Part shown: in pieces, positions 1 through 8,760 of the stretch
How the letters are laid out: every line of letters starts with the position of its first letter
How positions within the stretch are numbered: the stretch's first letter is position 1
Assembly: GCA_963786495.1 (NCBI GenBank)
Contig: CAWAZL010000002.1
Location: 558,001-622,000 of the forward strand
DNA: 64,000 nt
From: JALZKA01 sp963786495
GTDB taxonomy: Bacteria > Actinomycetota > Thermoleophilia > Solirubrobacterales > 70-9
Reading direction: 5' to 3'
Position numbers and translations under genes: made by a program
Notes under the pieces: model-generated
Database searches by the model: none
What the model was told of the DNA's origin: nothing
Seen by the model: only the letters and a program-made list of their open reading frames with translations

Positions 1-274
1 CATCACGCCCCAGGCCGCGAACGCGGCCCAGGCGCTCCAGCCCTGCCGCGTAGGTGCCCCCAACCGCCAGCGCGGCAAGCGCGGGCGGAATTCCAGCGGG
101 CCCCGCAAGCACCAGGCCGGGGAAGGTCGCCGTGCCGACGGCGTGCGTGTAGAAGGCGAGGCGCCGGAGGACGATCTGCGCTCCGATAACGCCCGCCAGC
201 GGCGCCAAGAGCAAGATCTCGAGCGCGGCGCGCTGCATGAACGGGAGGCTGAAGGGGTCGATGGGCCAGGGCAT
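1..274 (-). CDS. znuB: Metal (Zn/Mn) ABC transporter permease, N-terminal 91 residues, cut by window edge
   Basis: This is the start of a membrane permease whose C-terminus lies beyond position 1. The frame begins with ATG at 274, five bases after the stop of the upstream fur-family gene. It translates to MPWPIDPFSLPFMQRAALEI followed by a hydrophobic segment and the conserved block VLRRLAFYTHAVGTATFPGL, which is typical of ZnuB/TroC/MntB-type permeases (ABC-3 family). The family pairs with a ZnuA-type binding protein and a ZnuC ATPase. The binding protein is two genes upstream, and no ATPase is seen between them, so znuC probably follows off the edge. The zinc rather than manganese assignment rests only on the fur/zur context. 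Confidence 0.82.
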   Translation of the reverse strand, partial: MPWPIDPFSLPFMQRAALEILLLAPLAGVIGAQIVLRRLAFYTHAVGTATFPGLVLAGPAGIPPALAALAVGGTYAAGLERLGRVRGLGRD

Positions 275-279
275 CGGGC

Positions 280-729
280 TCAGTCGCAGTCCGGGCAGCG
301 GCCTTTGAGGATCACGTCGTGCTCGTCCACGCTCGCCGCCAGGCGCTTGCCCAGCTTTGCGATCGCCCGCTCGAGCGCTTCGTCTTCAAACGGAATCGCA
401 TCGCCGCAATTGCGGCAGACGAAGTGGTGGTGGTGATGGCGCCCGTCGGGCATCGCGGGCTCGTAGCGGGCCGACTCGGATCCCAGGTCGAGCCGCTGCA
501 CGAGCTTTAGGTCCTCGAGCACCTCAAGGGTCCGGTAGACAGTCGCGATGCCCACCTTCTTCTTGCGCCGCTTGAGCTCGTCGGCGATGTCCTGAGCGGT
601 GACAACACAACTCTGACGCCCGATCGACTCCAGGACCGCCGAGCGGGGGGCGCTGGCCTTGTGGCCGTGCTCACGGAGCGTCGCCTCGGCAACGTCGGCC
701 CACTCCTCTGCTCCGCGCGGCCCGTGCAT
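280..729 (-). CDS. zur: Fur-family metalloregulator, probably Zur
   Basis: A 149-residue DNA-binding repressor of the Fur family, of normal length. The winged-helix part spans roughly residues 10-85, with the recognition-helix motif IATVYRTLEVL. The dimerisation/metal part has a His run (residues 98-102), FVCRNCG (Cys105, Cys108) and a second pair, CPDC (Cys145, Cys148). That is the four-Cys structural zinc site seen in Zur and Fur. The ATG overlaps the stop of znuA (TAATG), and the permease follows five bases after its own stop, so all three are co-transcribed. Membership of a ZnuA/ZnuB operon favours Zur over an iron-sensing Fur, but sequence alone does not fix the metal. Confidence 0.87.
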   Translation of the reverse strand: MHGPRGAEEWADVAEATLREHGHKASAPRSAVLESIGRQSCVVTAQDIADELKRRKKKVGIATVYRTLEVLEDLKLVQRLDLGSESARYEPAMPDGRHHHHHFVCRNCGDAIPFEDEALERAIAKLGKRLAASVDEHDVILKGRCPDCD

Positions 730-1649
730 TATGGGACGCCCAGGGGGTCACACGACTGTGATCCCTTCGAGAGGCCCCGGACGAGCGCCGTCGTGTTCGC
801 CAAGAGCGCCCCGACGTAGGTGTCGCCTGGAGAGCCCGCCTCGCCAAGGGAGTCGGCGTAAAGCTCGTCGCCGACCTCGACGCCAGCTTCGTCCGCGATC
901 GCCCCCTCGAGCTCGCCGCTCAGGCCGGCTTCCGGGAAAACGCCCGGAACATTCTCCTCGCGCAGTAGCTCCACCAGGTCCGCGGTCTCACCGCTCGAGG
1001 GCTGAGCCTGAGTGGAGAGCGCGGGAACAGCGGAGCCGAGGACCTCGATGTCGTAGCGGTCTGCGAAGAGACCAAGCGCGTCGTGAGAGGTGACCAGCTT
1101 GCGAGCGTGCTCGGGAAGGCCGTCGATGCACGCGGCGATCACGCGGTCCGTCCGCCGGAGCTCGGCGTCGTACGCATCGGCGTTCTCGGCGAATGCACTC
1201 GCACCGTCGGGGTCGGCGTCCGCAAGCGAGTCGCGGATCGCCTCGTTCGCGGCGATCGCGTTGATCGGGTTCTGCCACCAGTGCGGGTCTTCCTCGCCTT
1301 CGCGGGTGCGCGTGGCGGGCGCCTCATCGAGGAGCGTCAGGACCTGCGCGTCCGTGCCCGAGCCCTCGATCAGCTCGTCAACCCACTCGTCCACCTCGCC
1401 GCCCGACGTGATGACAAGGTCGGCGCCGGCGATCGCCGTGGCGTCGCTCGGGCGCGGCTCGTAGTCGTGAGGGTCGGCGTTGGGAGGAAGTATTCCGTGG
1501 ACCTCCGCCTCGTCCCCGGCGACGTTGCGGGCAATATCCGCGACCTGGGTAGTCGTCGCGACAACCTCGGCCTCTGAGCCCTCGTCGGACGATCGGCACC
1601 CCGCCAGCAGGGGAAGGGCAACAACGCAAATGAGACTCATTCGCAACAT
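729..1649 (-). CDS. znuA: Metal ABC transporter substrate-binding lipoprotein, ZnuA-like
   Basis: Extracellular metal-binding lipoprotein of about 306 residues that delivers Zn2+ or Mn2+ to the permease two genes downstream. From ATG 1649 the product starts MLRMSLICVVALPLLAGC, a short signal peptide with the lipobox LLAGC. Metal-ligand motifs typical of the cluster A-I family are present: DPHDYEPRPSD, DPHWWQNP and VTSHDALG. The His-rich loop common in ZnuA is missing, so manganese is possible. An upstream in-frame start at 1682 exists, but it would run through a 42-bp stem-loop element and delay the signal peptide, so 1649 is preferred. A Fur/Zur-box-like palindrome overlaps codons 3-8. Confidence 0.85.
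   Translation of the reverse strand: MLRMSLICVVALPLLAGCRSSDEGSEAEVVATTTQVADIARNVAGDEAEVHGILPPNADPHDYEPRPSDATAIAGADLVITSGGEVDEWVDELIEGSGTDAQVLTLLDEAPATRTREGEEDPHWWQNPINAIAANEAIRDSLADADPDGASAFAENADAYDAELRRTDRVIAACIDGLPEHARKLVTSHDALGLFADRYDIEVLGSAVPALSTQAQPSSGETADLVELLREENVPGVFPEAGLSGELEGAIADEAGVEVGDELYADSLGEAGSPGDTYVGALLANTTALVRGLSKGSQSCDPLGVP
1629..1641. promoter_or_regulatory. Possible Zur/Fur box overlapping the znuA start
   Basis: AATGAGACTCATT is a perfect odd-centre palindrome (6-1-6) and resembles the Fur/Zur core AATGATAATCATT. It lies inside the first codons of znuA, in the operon that encodes a Fur-family regulator. It may be coincidental, because it also encodes RMSLI of the signal peptide. 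Confidence 0.35.
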
Positions 1650-1680
1650 TGGCGGAGAGCTTAGCCTCCCGACCGGCACC

Positions 1681-1722
1681 AACGTCCCACACTGAGCCGT
1701 ATGCGTCCTGGCGTGGGACGTT
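1681..1722. repeat. Stem-loop element, GGGACGTT family, copy 1
   Basis: A perfect 10-bp inverted repeat, AACGTCCCAC (1681-1690) and GTGGGACGTT (1713-1722), with a 22-nt loop. It lies between the stop of the HD-domain gene and the start of znuA. The same arm sequence recurs at 40138-40185 and 59734-59777, so this is a dispersed intergenic element and not a site specific to znuA. Confidence 0.7.
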
Positions 1723-1729
1723 CGCGGGT

Positions 1730-2599
1730 CTAGATCCGGAACTCGGTCAGGAGGCGCTTCTCGGCCTCGCCCTCGACCGAAGCGACCACCTCGACATGTT
1801 CGGCGAGCGGCGTGCCGCGAAGCTTGGTCGCCAGTAGGTCGTCGACCTGGAAGACGCCCGCGGAGTTGTTCATCGTGATCTCGATCATCACGGCCTTCTC
1901 CTTGCCGGCGGCGATGTCGATCGAGTCGATCGCGGCGGCGGAGATCGCGTGGATTCCCATCTGCCCCGCCTCAACCGGGATCCGCGAGCGGCCATGCGCC
2001 ATGTCCAAGGCGTCGGCGACGCGCACCACTCCGGCCTCGACGGTGTACGGCTCGCCGCGGCGGCGGTGCCCGATGATCGCGTGCAGGCACTCGGCGATCA
2101 CGATCGTGCGCTCACCGTCCTTGTAGACGTCGGCCAGAAGCTCTCGCAGCTTGCGCTCGGCGAGGAAGAGGCTGAATGCCTCGTGGTCGGCGCGGTGGAT
2201 CGACATGCCGATGTCGTGGAGGAGTGCGCCCGCCGCGACCACCACCTCGGCGTCGCGGTCGCGCATGCCGTGGTCGGCGACCATCGCCGGCTGCACCCCA
2301 CCTTTGACCAGCAAGCGGAACAGGCGCAGCGCGATGTTGAGCACGATCTGGACATGGACCCACGAGTGGTCCGACATGGAGAGCCTCTCGGAGTTGAGCT
2401 GCGCCATATGCCACCAACCCCGGACCTCGGGATCCGCATTGATCCCCGCGAGGAGCGCCTCCAGCTTGCGATTTCCGCGCGTCGGTGCCTTGACGTGGGC
2501 GCGCTCGATCGCCTCCAGCGGGCTCATCCCACGCTCGCCCGGCCCAGCCGGCTCGCTGGCCGCAGCAGCGATCTCGACCTCAGAAGGCTCATCAACCAT
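1730..2599 (-). CDS. HD-domain metal-dependent phosphohydrolase
   Basis: A soluble 289-residue protein with an HD superfamily hydrolase domain. Visible ligand motifs are DHSWVHVQ (first His, about residue 78), LLHDIGMSIHRADHE (HD pair at 128-129, further His at 135) and a later Asp in VADALDMAHGRS. The order H...HD...D is that of a binuclear or mononuclear metal phosphohydrolase. The substrate (nucleotide, cyclic dinucleotide or other) cannot be told. The C-terminal 60 residues look like a small alpha/beta domain that I cannot name. The first 25 residues are acidic and probably disordered. It is divergent from the enoyl-CoA hydratase gene with only 33 bp between the starts. Confidence 0.8.
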   Translation of the reverse strand: MVDEPSEVEIAAAASEPAGPGERGMSPLEAIERAHVKAPTRGNRKLEALLAGINADPEVRGWWHMAQLNSERLSMSDHSWVHVQIVLNIALRLFRLLVKGGVQPAMVADHGMRDRDAEVVVAAGALLHDIGMSIHRADHEAFSLFLAERKLRELLADVYKDGERTIVIAECLHAIIGHRRRGEPYTVEAGVVRVADALDMAHGRSRIPVEAGQMGIHAISAAAIDSIDIAAGKEKAVMIEITMNNSAGVFQVDDLLATKLRGTPLAEHVEVVASVEGEAEKRLLTEFRI

Positions 2600-2632
2600 G
2601 CGGGGAGTGTGCCACCGGCTTAGGATGCGCGC

Positions 2633-3358
2633 GTGGCTGGGCTTCTTGAAATCGAGCTTTCGGGAGATGTTGCTGTCGTCACGCTTCAGCGGCCCGACAA
2701 GCGGAACGCGCTTTCGATCGACCTCCGGGTCGAGCTTGCCGACGCGTTCACGAGCCTGGGCGAGGACGAGTCGGTCGGCTGCGTCGTGCTGACCGGAGCC
2801 GGCTCGGCGTTCTGCTCAGGCATGGACACGAGCCAGTTCGGCGGCGATATGGAGAACCGGAAACGGCTGGTCGAGACCTCAACCAGCGCCTTCGAGGCGG
2901 TCGGCGACTGCAAGCGCCCCGTGGTGGCCGCGGTCAACGGGCCCGCGCTGGCCGGCGGCTTCGCGCTGTCCCTTCTGTGCGACCTGCGGGTCGCCCACTC
3001 CTCAGCGGTCTTCGGGTACCCGGAGCTGCCGCGCGGGATCCCGCCGAGCTACGCATCGGCCCGGGCGGTGCTTCCTGCGACCGTCGCCCAGGAGCTGTGT
3101 CTGACCGGTCGCGTGGTCGACGCGAACGAGGCGCATCGGCTGGGGATCGTCCGCCAGGTCGTCGACGGGGACGTCGTCGAACGCGCGCGAGAGCTCGCCG
3201 AGACCGTGGCAGCGCTACCGCGACAGGCCGTTCTCGAGACCAAGCGCCGCACGCTTTTGGAGCGCAAGCACCTGTGGGGCTTCCTCTTCGACGACGAGCG
3301 CGACGTTTTCCGCCGAGCGCTCCTCGGCCCCGACGACCCGGGCGACGCAGCGGCCTAG
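2633..3358 (+). CDS. Enoyl-CoA hydratase/isomerase family protein
   Basis: A 241-residue crotonase-fold protein that would act on acyl-CoA thioesters in the cytoplasm. Family landmarks are LQRPDKRNALS near the N-terminus, the first oxyanion-hole block FCSGMDTSQF, the second block VNGPALAGGFALSLLCDLRV, and the following FGYPELPRGIPP, which carries the position of a catalytic Glu. The C-terminal helices that form the trimer interface are present (ELAETVAALPRQAVLETKR). GTG at 2633 is the only sensible start. Substrate specificity cannot be read from sequence, and no beta-oxidation partner is adjacent. Its stop overlaps the convergent SpoIIM-like gene by four bases. Confidence 0.88.
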   Translation: MAGLLEIELSGDVAVVTLQRPDKRNALSIDLRVELADAFTSLGEDESVGCVVLTGAGSAFCSGMDTSQFGGDMENRKRLVETSTSAFEAVGDCKRPVVAAVNGPALAGGFALSLLCDLRVAHSSAVFGYPELPRGIPPSYASARAVLPATVAQELCLTGRVVDANEAHRLGIVRQVVDGDVVERARELAETVAALPRQAVLETKRRTLLERKHLWGFLFDDERDVFRRALLGPDDPGDAAA

Positions 3359-4062
3359 ACGAGGACGGGTGAAGCGTTCCTCAGGAGCGTCGGCCAGACG
3401 AGCGTTTCCCAGGCAGCGGCAACCACGAGCATCGGGATCGCGACAGCGACGGTCGCGAACGTGGCGGCGAGGAGGTTCCCCCACTCCCCCTTGCGGCTGG
3501 CGATCGTCCACGCGGCGAGAGGCAGGAAGACCGCGGTGAGCTCGGTCAGCGCGTGCGGGGCCACGGTCAAGACGAGGAGGGCCGGCGAGATGCCCAGTTG
3601 CTCGGCGAGCTGCGCGCCGGTAGAGCCGAGGATGAAGGCCTGGGTGACCAGCGAGAACGTGATCACGCCCACCACCCACGCGAATGCCAGGGGCCGGGCC
3701 CGCTCGTGGATGACCTTCCGCCAGCCCGTCATGTGCTGAGCCTGAAGAGGCAGGGAGCTGCCGGCGATGAAGCCCGCGACACACGCGACCGCGTGGAGCG
3801 CGAGCACCAGGCCGTTGCGCCAGATGACCGCGAAGTAGTCCTTTAGATCTGCGTCGAAGCTCACCCCTGGGATGGCGAGGAACGTGAAGTCGGGAGTCGC
3901 CACATATGCCACGGCGAGAACGGCGCTGAGCAGCGCGGCAGCGAACGCGAAGCCGCCCAGTAGCCACGACCTGAGAACCGGGCGCGGGTTACCGCGCCAC
4001 TCCGCAAGAGCTCCCCGCGTTTCGGCCATGCCTTGCGTTAGGGCCATCTCCGAGACGCTCAC
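3355..4062 (-). CDS. SpoIIM-like integral membrane protein
   Basis: A 235-residue polytopic membrane protein related to stage II sporulation protein M. Hydrophobic segments fall near residues 32-55, 83-105, 125-147, 160-182 and 200-225. The family-typical stretch is NGLVLALHAVACVAGFIAGS, followed by a HALTELTAVFLPLAAW segment. In Bacillus SpoIIM acts in forespore peptidoglycan remodelling. In non-sporulating actinobacteria the family's role is not established, and I see no sporulation genes here. The adjacent Rpf-like muralytic gene upstream makes a cell-wall role plausible, but this is inference. Confidence 0.72.
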   Translation of the reverse strand: MSVSEMALTQGMAETRGALAEWRGNPRPVLRSWLLGGFAFAAALLSAVLAVAYVATPDFTFLAIPGVSFDADLKDYFAVIWRNGLVLALHAVACVAGFIAGSSLPLQAQHMTGWRKVIHERARPLAFAWVVGVITFSLVTQAFILGSTGAQLAEQLGISPALLVLTVAPHALTELTAVFLPLAAWTIASRKGEWGNLLAATFATVAVAIPMLVVAAAWETLVWPTLLRNASPVLV

Positions 4063-4080
4063 AAGGCTCCTATCGGCAAA

Positions 4081-4112
4081 GCGCCCGCCGGAGCTTGAAC
4101 TCCAACGGGCGC
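4081..4112 (-). terminator. Nested hairpin downstream of the Rpf-like gene
   Basis: GCGCCCG (4081-4087) pairs with CGGGCGC (4106-4112), and an inner stem GGAG/CTCC closes a 6-nt loop. On the minus strand the hairpin is followed by TTTGCC. It sits between the Rpf-like stop and the SpoIIM-like start, so it could attenuate read-through between the two genes. Confidence 0.5.
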
Positions 4113-4136
4113 GCGGGTAGTGCGGTTTGTCATCAG

Positions 4137-4159
4137 GGTCTGACCCCGGGTCTGACCCC
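4137..4159. repeat. Tandem REP-like palindromes GGGTCTGACCC
   Basis: Two copies of the odd palindrome GGGTCTGACCC (4137-4147 and 4149-4159) lie in tandem in the gap 3' of the Rpf-like gene. They match the ends of the 61-bp coding repeats (GGGGTCAGACCCC type) found in aceF, lpd and the helix-hairpin-helix gene. Confidence 0.6.
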
Positions 4160-4170
4160 TCTACGAGTGC

Positions 4171-4623
4171 TTACGAACCGCAGACGGGCCAGGGACTCGA
4201 GCCGGCTTGGGCGTACAGCAGCGCGGCCCGATAGTCCTGCTCGGCCTCGGAGGCCTCGGCGGGGTTGCCGGAACCGCCGACGGACGCCCAGGTGCCCTCG
4301 TCGAACTGGTATTTGCCGTAGTAGCCGGCCGCGTTCACAGCGGTGGGGTCGCCACCGGACTCGCAGGCCGCGATGGACTCGAGCGTGGCGATCGAGACGC
4401 CCTCGATCATGCCGTCCTCGGGCTGTGGGATCGCGGGGGCCTTAGGCTTCTCGGGCGGAGGCTTCGGGACCTTCACGAGAGCCGTGTGGGTCTTCGCGTC
4501 GCCTGAGAGTGAGACGTCGCCGGCCACGACAGGCTCCTTCGCGACGGCGCCGCCGGCTGCGATGGTCGCGACCAGGGCCGTCCCGGAGAGGGCGGTCATC
4601 TTCATCTTTGTCTTCATGTTCAT
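4171..4623 (-). CDS. Secreted Rpf-like transglycosylase (resuscitation-promoting factor domain)
   Basis: A small secreted muralytic protein of about 150 residues. From ATG 4623 it begins MNMKTKMKMTALSGTALVAT and has a signal peptide. A Pro-rich spacer follows (VPKPPPEKPKAPAIPQPEDG), then a C-terminal domain of about 70 residues with ATLESIAACESGGDPTAVN, YYGKYQFDEGTWASVGG and a final SSPWPVCGS. These are hallmarks of the Rpf/transglycosylase-like family. The Glu of ACESGG is the expected catalytic acid, and the two Cys probably form the domain disulfide. Rpf proteins cleave peptidoglycan and promote exit from dormancy. A CRP-consensus palindrome lies just upstream. An alternative start at 4647 has no ribosome site. 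Confidence 0.85.
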   Translation of the reverse strand: MNMKTKMKMTALSGTALVATIAAGGAVAKEPVVAGDVSLSGDAKTHTALVKVPKPPPEKPKAPAIPQPEDGMIEGVSIATLESIAACESGGDPTAVNAAGYYGKYQFDEGTWASVGGSGNPAEASEAEQDYRAALLYAQAGSSPWPVCGS

Positions 4624-4653
4624 GCCACCGAGGCTGGCCCCGAACATGTGTTC

Positions 4654-4677
4654 TATGTGTGACTCCGGTCACACATA
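4654..4677. promoter_or_regulatory. CRP-type operator upstream of the Rpf-like gene
   Basis: A perfect 10-bp inverted repeat, TATGTGTGAC (4654-4663) and GTCACACATA (4668-4677), has a 4-nt centre. It contains TGTGA-N6-TCACA, the full CRP/FNR-family cAMP receptor consensus. It ends 31 bp before the preferred start at 4623. CRP is known to control rpfA in Mycobacterium tuberculosis and Streptomyces, so the same link here is likely. Confidence 0.75.
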
Positions 4678-4742
4678 AGGGCATTTGCTCACAAATACGC
4701 ACGGCGCTTGCGACGCCTGCCACTAGGGCTGGCCGCTGTGGG

Positions 4743-5765
4743 CTACTTCTTGCGCGCAGGCTGTGCCAACAAAGCCCGAGCATCCGATGCCGAAGGCAAT
4801 CCCTCGGTCGCGCCCCAGACCCCCACCACGCCCGCCGCGACGTACATCGCTGCGGTCACTACGTCGTCCAAGGGCAGCCAGCGCGCCATGCCGGCGGCAA
4901 TCACGCCGCATACCGAGTCGCCCGCGCCGGTGGAGTCGACGACCTTCGCCGGCACGCCCCTGATTGGCATCACCGAGCGCGGTGTCTGGACGAAAGCACC
5001 GTGAGCACCGCGTGTGACGACCACGGCCCGGGGCCCGAGGCCCATGAGCCACTCTCCGGCCGCCTCCGCCGAGATCATCCCGCTCAATGCGAGTGCCTCG
5101 GACTCGTTGAGCTTGACCACGTTGGCGCAAGCTATGAGCGCCGAGATCGTCTCGACCATCTCGTCGCGGGACTCCCAGCGATTTGGGCGCAGGTTCGGGT
5201 CGCAGAGGATCGCCCAGCCCCGCTCCCTCGCGAGCGCCACCGCTCGCATGGTGACCTCGCGCTCATCCTGGCCGAGCAGGGAGTCCGAACCGACGACAAG
5301 CACTCCGTCATCACCCGTGATCGCCGCCTCGAGGTGCACGCCTGCATGAGCCGACGGCCGCACCTTGTCGCCGTAGAAGGCAAATGCCGGCTCCCCTTCC
5401 GCATCAACCGAGACGAACGCGTGCGATGTCTGGACCCCGCGCAAAAGATCGAACCGGGAGGTGTCCACGCCCGCGGTCGTGATCTGCTCGTGGAGCCACA
5501 GGCCCCATTGGTCGTCGCCGACTCCGCCGATCAGCTCGACACGGTCAGAGAAGCGCGCCGCCGCCATCGCGATATTCGCGAGGGAGCCGCCCTGGCGCGG
5601 CACGAAGAAGTCGGCCTCAACGAGCGACGACACGGGCCGCTCGCAGACAAAGTCGATCAGGGCCTCGCCGAGGCAGACGATTCGCGCGTCATGCTTCTCT
5701 TCTGCCACGCCTTCGTCTGACACGTCTTCGCCTGACACGCCCGCTTCGGATTCGCCAATGGCCAT
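4743..5765 (-). CDS. PfkB-family carbohydrate kinase
   Basis: A cytoplasmic sugar kinase of 340 residues in the ribokinase/PfkB fold. The sugar-binding signature GGSLANIAMAAAR is at about 60-72. The anion-hole and catalytic-base motif DSTGAGD is at 277-283, with Asp283 as catalytic base. CDPNLRPNRW (188-197) resembles fructokinase and 2-keto-3-deoxygluconate kinase members, so phosphorylation of fructose or a keto-sugar acid is the best guess. The first 25 residues are an acidic extension not seen in typical members, and a start further in is possible. The gene is divergent from the ParB-like gene, with 37 bp between starts. It is near an alpha-glucoside operon but not in it. Confidence 0.83.
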   Translation of the reverse strand: MAIGESEAGVSGEDVSDEGVAEEKHDARIVCLGEALIDFVCERPVSSLVEADFFVPRQGGSLANIAMAAARFSDRVELIGGVGDDQWGLWLHEQITTAGVDTSRFDLLRGVQTSHAFVSVDAEGEPAFAFYGDKVRPSAHAGVHLEAAITGDDGVLVVGSDSLLGQDEREVTMRAVALARERGWAILCDPNLRPNRWESRDEMVETISALIACANVVKLNESEALALSGMISAEAAGEWLMGLGPRAVVVTRGAHGAFVQTPRSVMPIRGVPAKVVDSTGAGDSVCGVIAAGMARWLPLDDVVTAAMYVAAGVVGVWGATEGLPSASDARALLAQPARKK

Positions 5766-5802
5766 TCGGGGGAAGTATCGGACATATGGCTAAGAATTCG
5801 AA

Positions 5803-6714
5803 GTGATGGCGCGCAAACTGGACACAGGTTTCCCGACGGCCGACGCACAAAGCGACTTCGGACGCGCGCGGCGGCGGCATCTTGGCGCGAGTCTCGCCCG
5901 CCGTTTGCGCGGCGAGTCTGGCGACGTGAACATGATTCTGCCGTTCGACGAGGTGGTCGCCGCTCTCGGGCGCAAGAGCGAGCGCTCCCTCGGGTTGAGG
6001 ACCATCGAGCTCGACGCGATCGTCGGGACCGTCGACCGAACCCGCGAATTCGACCGCTCCTTCCGCCCCACCTCGAGCAGTGTGAGGCGCCGTTGGCAGC
6101 GCATCGCCGAGGCGGTCCGGCGCGGCGAGGGAATGCCGCCGATCGACGTTTACGAGATCGCCGGCATCTATTTCGTAAAGGACGGCCACCATCGCGTGTC
6201 CGTCGCCCGTCAGCTCGATCTCGAGGTGATCGAGGCCTACGTGACACAGATCGTCACCGAGGTGGGTGCCGATGCGAGCGTTCGCATCGCGGACCTTGCC
6301 CTGAAGAGCCACGAGCGACTCTTCTTCGAGCGCGTCCCGCTGCCGCCCGAACTCCGCAGCCGGATCCAGCTCTCGGAGGGATCGTGGTACGCCGGGCTGG
6401 CGGAGGGGGTCGAGGCGTGGGGCTTTCGACTGATGCAGGGCCGCGGCGAGTTCATGACCCGCGAGGAGGTCGCCCGCGAGTGGTTCGAGCAGGAGTTCGA
6501 GCCCGTCGTTCAGCTCATCCGCGAGGAGAACCTGGCCGAAGGGCAGACCGACGCCGAGGCATACGCGCGAATCGTCAGCCTGCGCTACCTCCTGCTGCGC
6601 ACCCACCGCTGGGACGCGGAGACGCTCGAGCGCCTACGCGAGGAGCTCCGCCGCAAGCCTCCCCGCGACGAGGACACCATCACCCACACGATGCGGGGCG
6701 ATCTCCGCGGCTAG
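5803..6714 (+). CDS. ParB/Srx-fold domain protein, unknown role
   Basis: A 303-residue protein with a ParB N-terminal-like domain at roughly residues 60-155. The motif IDVYEIAGIYFVKDGHHRVS, followed by VARQLDLEVIEAYV, matches the 'GHHR' nucleotide-binding block of the ParB/sulfiredoxin superfamily. No ParB helix-turn-helix or partner parA is seen, so a role in chromosome segregation is unlikely. The C-terminal half (EGSWYAGLAEGVEAWGFRL..., EVAREWFEQEFEPVVQLIRE) is predicted helical and is not recognised by me. Start is GTG 5803 or ATG 5806. It converges on the sugar ABC operon with a 3-bp gap. Confidence 0.65.
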   Translation: MMARKLDTGFPTADAQSDFGRARRRHLGASLARRLRGESGDVNMILPFDEVVAALGRKSERSLGLRTIELDAIVGTVDRTREFDRSFRPTSSSVRRRWQRIAEAVRRGEGMPPIDVYEIAGIYFVKDGHHRVSVARQLDLEVIEAYVTQIVTEVGADASVRIADLALKSHERLFFERVPLPPELRSRIQLSEGSWYAGLAEGVEAWGFRLMQGRGEFMTREEVAREWFEQEFEPVVQLIREENLAEGQTDAEAYARIVSLRYLLLRTHRWDAETLERLREELRRKPPRDEDTITHTMRGDLRG

Positions 6715-6717
6715 CCC

Positions 6718-7887
<1,170 letters not shown>

Positions 7888-7899
7888 TGATATTCCTCT

Positions 7900-8760
7900 C
7901 TATCCCTTGACGGCGCCAGCCGTCAGTCCGGCGACGATGCGCCGCTGGAAGATCAGTACGAAGATGATGATGGGCACGGTCACGAGGCTCGCCGCCGCGG
8001 CGATCGAGCCGGTCGGCTCCTGGAACTGCGAGTCGCCCTCGAAGAAGGCGATCGCCGCCGGAACGGTTCGCGATGCATCCGACGACGTCAAGGAGATCGC
8101 GAACACGAAGTCGTTCCAGCAGAAGATGAAGACCAGGATCGCCGCGGTGAACACGCCTGGCGCGGCGAGCGGCACGATCACCTTGCGGAAGGCCTGGAAG
8201 GGCGTCGCCCCATCTACCTGAGCAGCCTGCTCGAGGTCCCACGGGATCTCGCGGAAGAAGGCGACGAGGGTGTAGATCGCAAGCGGCAGCGCGAACGTGA
8301 GGTACGGGATGATCAGGCCGAGCCAGGTGTCGTAGAGGCCCAGCGCCCTCCACATGTCGAAGAGCGGGCCGACCGTCGAGATCGGCGGGAACATCGCGAT
8401 CGCGAGCGCGCCCGCAAGCACCAGCGCCTTGCCCGGGAAATCGAGCCGCGCAATCGCGTAGGCGGCGAATGCGGCCAGGACGATCGCGATCGTCGTCGCG
8501 ATCAGGGCGATGCCGATGGAGTTGATGAGCGGCGCGAGAAGCGGCGAGTCCAGGCCGCCCTCGAACAGGCCCTTGTAGTTGTCGAACGTGAACTCCTGCG
8601 GGAAGAACTTTGTCAGGAGAGAGTCGCCGGCGGTGATCGTCGCGGGGTCCTTGAAGGAGAGCGAGACGATCCACAGCACCGGGATCAGCGCGAAGAACAG
8701 GACCAGGATGATCCCGACGGTCCACATGGTCGTCTCACGGCCGCTTCTGTATTCAGCCAC
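7900..8760 (-). CDS. malG: Sugar ABC transporter permease, MalG type
   Basis: Inner-membrane permease of 286 residues with six predicted helices, starting near residue 13 (TMWTVGIILVLFFALIPVLW). The cytoplasmic EAA loop that contacts the ATPase reads EQAAQVDGATPFQAFRKVIV, close to the family form EAAxxDGAs...F..i.lP. The gene overlaps malF by eight bases, as expected for a translationally coupled permease pair. With MalF and the lipoprotein it should import an alpha-glucoside. The GH13 hydrolase in the same operon supports that substrate class. Confidence 0.9.
   Translation of the reverse strand: MAEYRSGRETTMWTVGIILVLFFALIPVLWIVSLSFKDPATITAGDSLLTKFFPQEFTFDNYKGLFEGGLDSPLLAPLINSIGIALIATTIAIVLAAFAAYAIARLDFPGKALVLAGALAIAMFPPISTVGPLFDMWRALGLYDTWLGLIIPYLTFALPLAIYTLVAFFREIPWDLEQAAQVDGATPFQAFRKVIVPLAAPGVFTAAILVFIFCWNDFVFAISLTSSDASRTVPAAIAFFEGDSQFQEPTGSIAAAASLVTVPIIIFVLIFQRRIVAGLTAGAVKG

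Noticed and set aside
4624..4742. A c-di-AMP (ydaO) riboswitch before the Rpf-like gene
   Set aside because: Such switches are common before actinobacterial rpf genes, but the gap is only about 95-120 bp and lacks the conserved GGGGAC...GGGGCGAA blocks. A CRP palindrome fills it instead.
5689..6606. 305-codon minus-strand frame opposite the ParB-like gene
   Set aside because: Antisense shadow; the plus-strand product has the conserved GHHRVS motif, and the minus frame shows no domain.
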